Assembly (NCBI GenBank): GCA_021018815.1
Contig: JAITYX010000011.1
Coordinates: forward strand, 6,338,501 to 6,402,500
Direction of reading: 5' to 3'
Source of the DNA: Talinum fruticosum
Taxonomy: Eukaryota > Streptophyta > Magnoliopsida > Caryophyllales > Talinaceae
Length of the DNA stretch: 64,000 nucleotides
The notes under the pieces are model-generated. The model had not been told where the DNA came from. It saw only the letters and a program-made list of their open reading frames with translations, and ran no database searches. The translations under genes and the position numbers were made by a program. Position 1 is the first letter of the stretch, and each line of letters opens with the position of its first letter. This document shows positions 57,322 to 64,000 of the stretch, in pieces.

Positions 57322-58489
57322 AGTCGGAGGTAGTTCATCCTCTTTTTCTTCTTATGAGCCCTCGCTGACTCGTAGCTGGAGGTCATTAAAGCGATGAGGG
57401 GCCTTAGGCTGGCTCGCATCGATAACCTCTTATGAGGCGAGACTAAATATGATGTGAGGAGATCACCACCTCAGGTTCTTGCTCGGCTTGACCCTCAGTG
57501 GGTCTGCTCCAATTTCTTTTTCTCATTACGCTTCGCTTCTTCTCCTCCTTCTTACGCTTCTTCGACTCAAATTCCGAAGAACTTGAGGACTCCGAAGGTT
57601 GTACTTCTTAAGAGGATTTTTAGTCCTCGGTAGCCTTGGATCATCTCTCTTAGAGGTGGCTAATATGATCTTGTTGAAGCCTCGATCACTGCTTGAGCTC
57701 GGCAACGAGGGCTTGACTCTAATCTATCCGAGTCCGAGCCTTGGTTTGGAGCCGAGTTAGTATAGGCATGAAATCCTGGAAGGCTGCCACGACTTCTTGC
57801 AGCTCTTTTTCAAGGGCAAGAAATTGGGTTGCCACCTTCCGAAGGAGTTCAATAGAAGGGCGAGGTTAAGAAGACGAAGTTCCAACAGGTGAAAACGGGG
57901 ACCTCGGAATCTTTATGACTGCGAGGTCGAGGAAGAGGAGCGAGTTCGGAAGTGTGAGCCCAAACACCAACTATTATTTCTTGATATCCTAGGCCAATGA
58001 GTTCACCTATGTCGAAACAAATGGTAGGCTCAAAATTTGTTTGGATTAGAAGGGAGAGCCACTTCGAATTAAGTGAAGACGGCTAAAAAAGACCTACAAA
58101 AGGATAAGGAAGCTTCTTTAGGTCATAAGGAACGAAGCAATCTGTTCAAGGATGAAAGAGAAGAGGTCAACCTCATACCCTTCAAGGATATCATAGAGAG
58201 CCTTAAGCACTTTCCTGTTAAGGTTCTCTTTGGATGGATAGTAAGAAAAGAAAGTTGACATGAGAATGAAGCAAAGAAGTTTTGCTTCAAATGTCATCTC
58301 GAGTCACGTGAAAAGTTCTTTTTGGACTGAGGGACCTCTTTGGAGTATTTATCAAAGAAGTCATCGCGACTTCATTGAAGGGAATAAGATTGGAATTAAG
58401 AAAAAGACACTTCACATCAAAGAGCTTCACATTAAAGAATCTTCAATGGGGTGTAATTTTATCTAAGTAAGAACCCTAGGAGATCCCTT
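57322..58489 (-). other. Gypsy gag-like, coiled-coil coding remnants
   Basis: The minus strand at about 57,690-57,860 reads LLRKVATQFLALEKELQEVV, AAFQDFMPILTRLQTKARTR and ALVAELKQ, a heptad-like helix resembling the N-terminal region of gypsy gag proteins. The rest is low-information Ser/Glu-rich text with stops. 58,070-58,470 has plus-strand frames without recognisable content. Confidence 0.4.
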
Positions 58490-60260
58490 AATATCCCTAA
58501 AAATCAAGGTCCTCTCGCATCGAGCCAAAATTCGCAATTTAAAACAGTAAGAATTGGGTAGAAAACGCGCAGTAAGGGTTGCACGGCCATGCTCAATTCA
58601 GCACGAGTTGTGCTAGATTTCGGGAAGATGTCACGGATAATGCCGGGAGATGCACGGCCGATCTTGGACTGCCGCACGAGCAGGTCTTGCCAAGTGTGTT
58701 TCACCTGTCTTGGATTGGGACTGCGTTTCCCCACGAATGTTGGGTATCTTTGGTTTTTGAAGATTCTTTTTGAAAGTTGACTTTTCAAAATGGATTTAGA
58801 AAGTGGGAGTATGTCTCTTATTGAGATTGTTTATAATTTGATTTTGAACAAGCGATTGACGATTTTTATTAACCATTTTATTTTTAAAAATTAATTTTAA
58901 AGAGTCTCCGGATATTATTTTAAAAAATACAATCTATATTCTATCGCAAGACTTTTGGGGCAAAATAGTGGATAACACTCGGCTTGGACCAAAGCCCATC
59001 CCGGCCACCGGTCGATGTCGGCGAGAGTCGGCGTTGGCCATAGGCCGAGACCGAAAAGATCGGTCTCGGTCCGTGGCCTTGGTTGTCGAGAAAATAAAAC
59101 AATTTTGTCCATTTTAAATTAGAAATGTCGAGATGCAATTAAAGAGAAATAAAATAGGAAAAGGGGAGTTGCTAGTAAGTTTTAGGAATAAAAACTAACA
59201 AAGATAAAAAGAATACTCTTCCAATCTTAGTAAGGTCGGACTAAGCTTCAAAGAGGTTTAAAAAATGACTCCATAGGTCTAGAACCGAGAATCCAAGGTT
59301 CGAGGACAAAGGTACAAAATGTAGGGATAAGCCCTTCCATTCCACTTGTCCATAGATGGCCTCTACTAATTCGAATTGTGAGTTAAAGAAATGTGTTAAA
59401 ACAGCCAAGCATACAACATACTAGGTGCGAAAATTAAATCAACCAAACATGCTAAGAATACGATAAAAGAAAATAGGAAAGCGATAAACAAAAGCAACAA
59501 AGAAAAGCGAAAAGGAACGCAAAATAAATAAAAGTATAGGGGGCTAGGAGGAATTGAAAGCAATTACATTTCGGATCCAAAATATAAAAAATGGTAAAAA
59601 ACATAAATCAAATTAACCGTAATCGGGATTGAGAATGAAATGTGCACCCTCAAGTTATCCCACCTACTGATCTTGAATCACGAACGGATCCGGAAGCGTG
59701 ATGGTGGATGAATAAAGCTGAAGAAGGCTTTTTGTGGAATTTGTGATAGTAGAGTAGTGTAGAAGAATAATGAAATGCTTGGTGCGAGTAATGATTAGTC
59801 GAAAATGAACCAAGAGATTAGAGTATCGATATAGCATTCAATAGTTCTTAGCCTAATTTCAGCAGCATGTAGTTAGGTTAATGACCTCTGCCAAAGTAAG
59901 AGGTTAGGCCCTCTATTTATAGAGGAAAGCTAGGTCACTAAAATGACCTAAAAGCAATGCAATCAACAGACGGAAATTGATTGAAGCTGGACCGAATTTC
60001 CCGGAAAGGATAAAGGGAAAAACTGGATAAAATCTCGTTGAGCCGAGGAATCCTACATGGGGAGGTGAGAAGCGTGGCGCCGATCAAGAAATGATGTTGC
60101 GTGGAAGTTCCTGGGGTTTCGTGCTTCGGATGACCTATGGGAACAAAATGCGGTGTTTTGGCAAGTTAAGCTCGAAACGCGGCGTCGGTCACAAATGGTA
60201 TCGTACGGACGTCTCGGGTTCCGTGCTTACTTGGTCGTTGATTGAAAGAGTGAAATGATG
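58490..60260 (-). repeat. LTR-like promoter region (minus)
   Basis: No coding sequence. A strong plant TATA box on the minus strand, TATAAATAGAGG (59,910-59,921), with downstream sequence resembling a transcript leader, suggests an LTR of a minus-strand element. Its ends were not located. Gag-type coding lies on its 5' side at 60,540-61,213. Confidence 0.4.
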
Positions 60261-60539
60261 TGTTTTGTTATTAATTTTTATATTTTCAGGAGTTTGACTC
60301 ATGCAAAGGAGATGAATGTCGGACTCTATTCCAAGAACAAATGCATTCTTTTTAGATATGGCAAAGTGGCTTTGAATATGGAAATTGGGATCAAGATTAG
60401 GATTAAGGGCGGACCTCATGGGTTATCCTGGTATAGTGGAAATCGAGGCCTTCATAGTTCAAAAGGCAATATTTATTTGGGTTCGATTTTTTTTTTTTGA
60501 AACAAGAAAAGGAAACGGACACGGAACGGATATGAAATA

Positions 60540-61166
60540 GGAAAATGCGCACTTTATTGACATCCTTGATGAGTGATGGGCTCATTGGATAATCTTCTAC
60601 CTAGTTGAAGCTTTTGTGGATGCCTGCTCTTTTCTATAAGCATGTCAACATCTTGAAGTGTTTTGAAGTATATGATAGGTAAGAACTTCAAGGGCTGATG
60701 ATAGGCGGGTTTTAGGTTTTTTATAATTAATCTAACCTAATCCTTTTGAGAAGGTCGATCTGCCATGTGGACGACTTTTGCCCTCCAACGAGTAAGGAAG
60801 TTGGTGAAGCTCTCCTCGTCTCCTTGCTTGATCAACTCTAGGTCTCGAAGAGTGACTGGTAGATAAGCATTGTAAGATTATTAATGTAAGAACTTCCGAC
60901 AAAGATCGTGCCGGCTTGTGACCTTGTGTTGGTCGACAACATTATATCACTTCATGATGTCATTGTTGAACGTCCATGGGAAGATGACATGGTATGTGTC
61001 CTCTGGTACATTCTTTAAAGTCATTGCCCTTGCAAAGTTCCTCACGCGATGGTGAGATTTTTCAGTCCCATGGAACTTGATGTAAGGCATAGTGAATTTT
61101 GGGGGCAACTTTCCTTTAGGGATTGAAGTGAATCCCTGGGCCGGATAGTAGTTATTGAACATGGAA

Positions 61167-61207
<41 letters not shown>

Positions 61208-61213
61208 TGACAT
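60540..61213 (-). pseudogene. Ty3/gypsy gag fragment
   Basis: The minus strand reads an Arg/Glu run from a CT microsatellite, then MFNNYYPAQGFTSIPKGKL, PPKFTMPYIKFHGTEKSHHR, VRNFARAMTLKNVPEDTYHV and IFPWTFNND, a stop or shift, and LELIKQGDEESFTNFLTRWR, AKVVHMADRPSQKD and IIKNLKPAYHQPL. This is a recognisable gag core (fold, FPxSL, and FLxRWR blocks). Stops and shifts make it inactive; no pol follows. Confidence 0.75.
61169..61207. repeat. (CT)n microsatellite at the gag N-terminus
   Basis: About 16 CT units with one interruption. It translates as alternating Arg-Glu at the start of the minus-strand gag frame. Confidence 0.95.
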
Positions 61214-61228
61214 TTATATGAGCCCCCA

Positions 61229-61920
61229 CTAAGAGTATTCCCGAGTGTTGGGAACGGATATCTGGCGAGTGGGCCTTAGATTCCCTTAATTGTTCCCACT
61301 TGCTGGGAATTTCATTTAGCATCTAGAAAATGGATCCGAGTGGATCCTAAATGGGATCCGTTCGAATCCTTTTTTTCACTTCGACTTTTTAAAAATCTTT
61401 TAATGAATTATGTTTTTGATGATTTTTTATGAAATTTTTGGATGTTCAATTAAAATTGGAAAATTATACATGTGATTTTTTTCACAAAAAGAAAAATCTA
61501 TTTTTTAATAGTGTGTGAAAATTAGAATTGATTTAATATTTTTAAAGTTGAATTTTCATTTTTTGTCGAAACTTTGATATTGTATTTTTGATAATGTGTG
61601 TGAAAATTATAAATTTACTATATCGAAAATTAGATTTTTTGATTAATTTTGTTATCATAAAATAATTATTTGATACTCTAAAAATTATGCAACCTATTTT
61701 TACGGCTTATAAAATAAATTATAAAAAAATAGAATAACAAAAGTAATTAAATATATATTCGTTGTAGATTCTATAAAAAATATTTTATTTAAAAATATAA
61801 ATTTAAGATATTGGGATATGGAGATAAATAGTTCAGAAAAAAATTGAATCTCTTAATTAGGTGGAGGGTTAGAGGGGCAGGGGATTCAAAAATTTGGGTA
61901 CGAATTTGGAGATGCTCTCA
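61229..61920. mobile_element. Possible MITE-like insertion upstream of the SCPL gene
   Basis: The ends AGAGTATTCCCGAGTG and TTTGGAGATGCTCT are weakly inverted (AGAGCATCTCC at the right, read in reverse complement). The body is very AT-rich and non-coding. Target duplication is uncertain (TAA/TCA). Confidence 0.3.
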
Positions 61921-62020
61921 TACGGTCACAATATACGTGTCATGCAATAAGCAAGACAGTGGCATTAGTTGTTATGCCCTAACCAATTGAGCAGCAGTAG
62001 CAGTCACAATAGTCGGTGGC

Positions 62021-62023
<3 letters not shown>

Positions 62024-62069
<46 letters not shown>
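62024..62069. repeat. (TA)n microsatellite in the SCPL 5' region
   Basis: About 23 TA units ending 73 bp before the SCPL start codon. It lies where a TATA box would be expected, so it may serve as or overlap the core promoter. Confidence 0.9.
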
Positions 62070-62075
<6 letters not shown>

Positions 62076-62141
62076 TGACATATTTTCCCCTGCTTCTTTC
62101 AATGATAAGCTACAACGAGCTCGAATAACACAGAACTATCA

Positions 62142-62295
62142 ATGGCCGGCTTAACAACGTGCCGTATCTTTCTTCAGCTGATGATGATGGTACTATCGAT
62201 AACAACGCCCTCTCATGCGGACTCCTCCACCATCGTCAAGTCTCTACCTGGCTACTCTGGTGACCTCCCCTTCAAACTTGAAACTGGGTATGTAC

Positions 62296-62327
<32 letters not shown>

Positions 62328-62887
62328 TACCACAGATGTAGATTGAAATTCTGCACCGTTAGCTCCAAAATAGTATAGCAACATGTAATGCTGTCAGTGT
62401 CTTCTGAAGTTGATTTATCATGTTTTGTTTTTGGTTTTGTTTCTTTTACTGGGATCTCTCTAGTTAGCCTGTTCTCAGAATGATTTCTATATCACTATAT
62501 GTAGTGCTGTACAAGTCTTTTCCCCTCTCAATAACAAAAAGGAATGATACGTAGTCCTCCCGAAGAAACAGTGCACATTTAAATCTTTTCCCAATTCCAA
62601 TACAAGGTTATTTTGCTTTTATCTTCATTTTCCAACTTTTGAAATTTGTATAATAAATTTATATTATTTTTCATATTTAGATAAACCGTAAGTTTTTGTG
62701 AAAATTGTGATAGTTTCTTAAAAGAGTAACATTCTGTGCAGGTACATTGGAGTGGGGGATTTGAACCTAGTTCAACTATTTTATTATTTCATCGAGTCAG
62801 AGAAGGATCCAGAACGAGACCCTCTCATGGTTTGGCTCAATGGTGGCCCTGGTTGTTCAAGTTTGACAGGACTATTGTATCAGATTG
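62142..62887 (+). CDS. Serine carboxypeptidase-like (SCPL) protein, exons 1-2, gene continues beyond the window
   Basis: Exon 1 is 62,142-62,287 and exon 2 62,742-62,887, with GT-AG intron 1 (donor GTATGTACC, acceptor TTCTGTGCAG). Exon 1 gives [19 protein letters not shown], a secretory signal peptide, then [20 protein letters not shown]. Exon 2 gives [40 protein letters not shown] and SLTGLLYQI. The ETGYIxV and [10 protein letters not shown] blocks (substrate-binding and oxyanion region) are hallmarks of plant SCPL proteins, peptidase family S10, many of which act as vacuolar acyltransferases using glucose esters. The catalytic Ser, Asp and His lie in later exons. The donor GTAAGT at 62,888 opens intron 2. 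Both exons are 146 bp and in phase, with no defect seen. Clade IA acyltransferase is likely but not proven. Confidence 0.93.
62288..62741 (+). other. Intron 1 of the SCPL gene
   Basis: 454 bp, with a (CT)13 tract just inside the donor (62,296-62,321). Confidence 0.85.
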
Positions 62888-64000
62888 GTAAGTGACTTTA
62901 TTATAATCTTTATTTGTTATTATCTAATTATTATTAAATTCGAGAAAATTGACTATATTATGTATAATAGATCTTATTATGAATAGAAAGATTAGAATAA
63001 GTAGATGTGATAAATAGATTTTTAAGTTGATTTAATTTCACAACGAATTTTAAAATGGGTCAAATTAATTAATTATTATTAAGATTTGTTATTCTTTAAG
63101 ACCATAATCAATTTAGCTTTATCAGATGAAGTCTACTTGAAAAGGAGTCTAATCAAATTACTTTTTAAAAAAAAATACATGACATTTATATTCTAATTAG
63201 GTGTACAGCAACATAAACGTTAGTTGATTTTACCTGACTATAATAATACAATAATACAATACATTAATGCTAATGAAAAAAAATGGAATGAGTTATGGCA
63301 AGCAAAACGCGCAAGAAAATATGTCGACATATAATAATGATTAAAAAAACGATGGAATGAAACAGCTAGAGTTAGGGCAAGCAAAACGCGACAAGAAAAT
63401 ATGTCAATATATTGGTTGGGGTTGGCCACCCAATTTTTCCGTGAATTTAACTACTAATAATAATAATAATAATAATCTATACTATATATAATAGCAATCT
63501 TTTTAAAAAAATGACATGGCGGTCTGTGAGTGAATTTAGGAGTTTCGTCCAATAAGAAAATAATAATTTATCATTGAAAAAAAATAGGTTTCCACTCATA
63601 TATGGAGTCTTTTTTACTCCATGCCAAAAAAAGAAATAATAATAATAATAATAAAATAATAATAATATAATTTTTCAGAAAAATTAAACAAAATTAAAAA
63701 TAATAAAATAAAAACATAATCTTAAATAAAAAGTTAAACAAATAATAAAATGCACTAAATAAATAAAAAATAAATAATTAAATTACCAAAATATTAAAAC
63801 TATTTTCTGAACCTAATAGCCTAAAATCTAAAATAAAAATAAAAAAACTAAATTTATAAATTTATTAAATTAAAAACATGTTTGAACCTAAATTAGTAAA
63901 TAAGTCTGAAAAATTATCAAATCAATTATATATTATAAAATTATCTAATCATAATATAAAAATTAAATAATAATTAATCATCCTAATTAATTCATAAAAA
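62888..64000 (+). other. Intron 2 of the SCPL gene (incomplete)
   Basis: At least 1.1 kb, very AT-rich, with no recognisable third exon before the window ends. It contains a local duplication (63,293-63,345 and 63,355-63,412, both with GGCAAGCAAAACGCG), AAT repeats near 63,452 and 63,634, and a TCTATACTATATATAATAG word at 63,476. Confidence 0.6.

Noticed and set aside
58504..58788. 94-codon minus-strand frame overlapped by two plus-strand frames
   Set aside because: Sits in the LTR-like non-coding stretch; frames on both strands are open without motif support.
61929..62154. Plus-strand frame with a Tyr-Ile repeat upstream of the SCPL start
   Set aside because: Created by the (TA)n tract; the SCPL signal peptide and exon structure fix the real start at 62,142.
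1..64000. CRISPR arrays, bacterial operons, rRNA genes, organelle-DNA insertions
   Set aside because: No regularly spaced direct repeats with unique spacers, no ribosome-binding-site pattern, and no rRNA or organellar gene sequence was recognised; the repeats present are transposon-derived or microsatellites.

Overview
This is a gene-poor, repeat-dense stretch of nuclear plant DNA, most likely from a eudicot. It is AT-rich, with GT-AG introns, plant TATA boxes (TATAAAT), Ty1/copia and Ty3/gypsy retroelements, a Stowaway-type MITE and plant-specific gene families: B3/DUF313, plant mobile domain, vacuolar H+-pyrophosphatase, SCPL acyltransferase and an At1g32220-like plastid Rossmann protein. 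All domain calls come from reading translations by eye; no search was run.

Layout. 1-830: end of a copia pol on the minus strand plus flank. 830-21,250: tandem array of four decayed B3 (DUF313) genes, A to D. Copy A is split just after its ATG by a 2.9-kb solo LTR. Between B-C and C-D lies a 1.8-kb segment carrying a minus-strand copy of the first exon of a vacuolar H+-pyrophosphatase. The second segment copy is itself hit by a 950-bp foldback element and a 3.65-kb solo LTR. Copy D's 5' flank holds a 272-bp MITE. 21,508: tRNA-like remnant. 21,747-30,341: a minus-strand, six-exon pseudogene of a plastid NAD(P)-binding Rossmann protein, with a complete 4.9-kb copia element (217-bp LTRs) inside intron 4. 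31,160-34,545: internally deleted copia element (minus) with a 5' LTR of about 1.45 kb. 34,546-45,369: Tat-like Ty3/gypsy element (minus), with gag, three tandem copies of the protease segment, RT, a second RNase H and integrase. Just beyond pol come three 57-bp tandem repeats and an opposite-strand plant-mobile-domain ORF. 45,370-49,960: rearranged and tandemly duplicated leader/LTR pieces. 50,499-57,321: solo LTR carrying a nested 4.1-kb chimera that has the same LTR terminus, inverted, at both ends and a perfect 5-bp target duplication. 57,322-61,213: gypsy gag fragments and an LTR-like promoter region. 62,142 to the end: the first two exons of a serine carboxypeptidase-like gene, the only gene that looks intact, running off the window.

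No operon-like cooperation exists here. The functional content is one truncated SCPL gene. The rest is decayed gene copies and a layered record of transposition, in which uninterrupted copies give empty-site proof for four insertions: the solo LTRs at 1,429 and 14,242, the MITE at 19,179 and the foldback element at 12,900.
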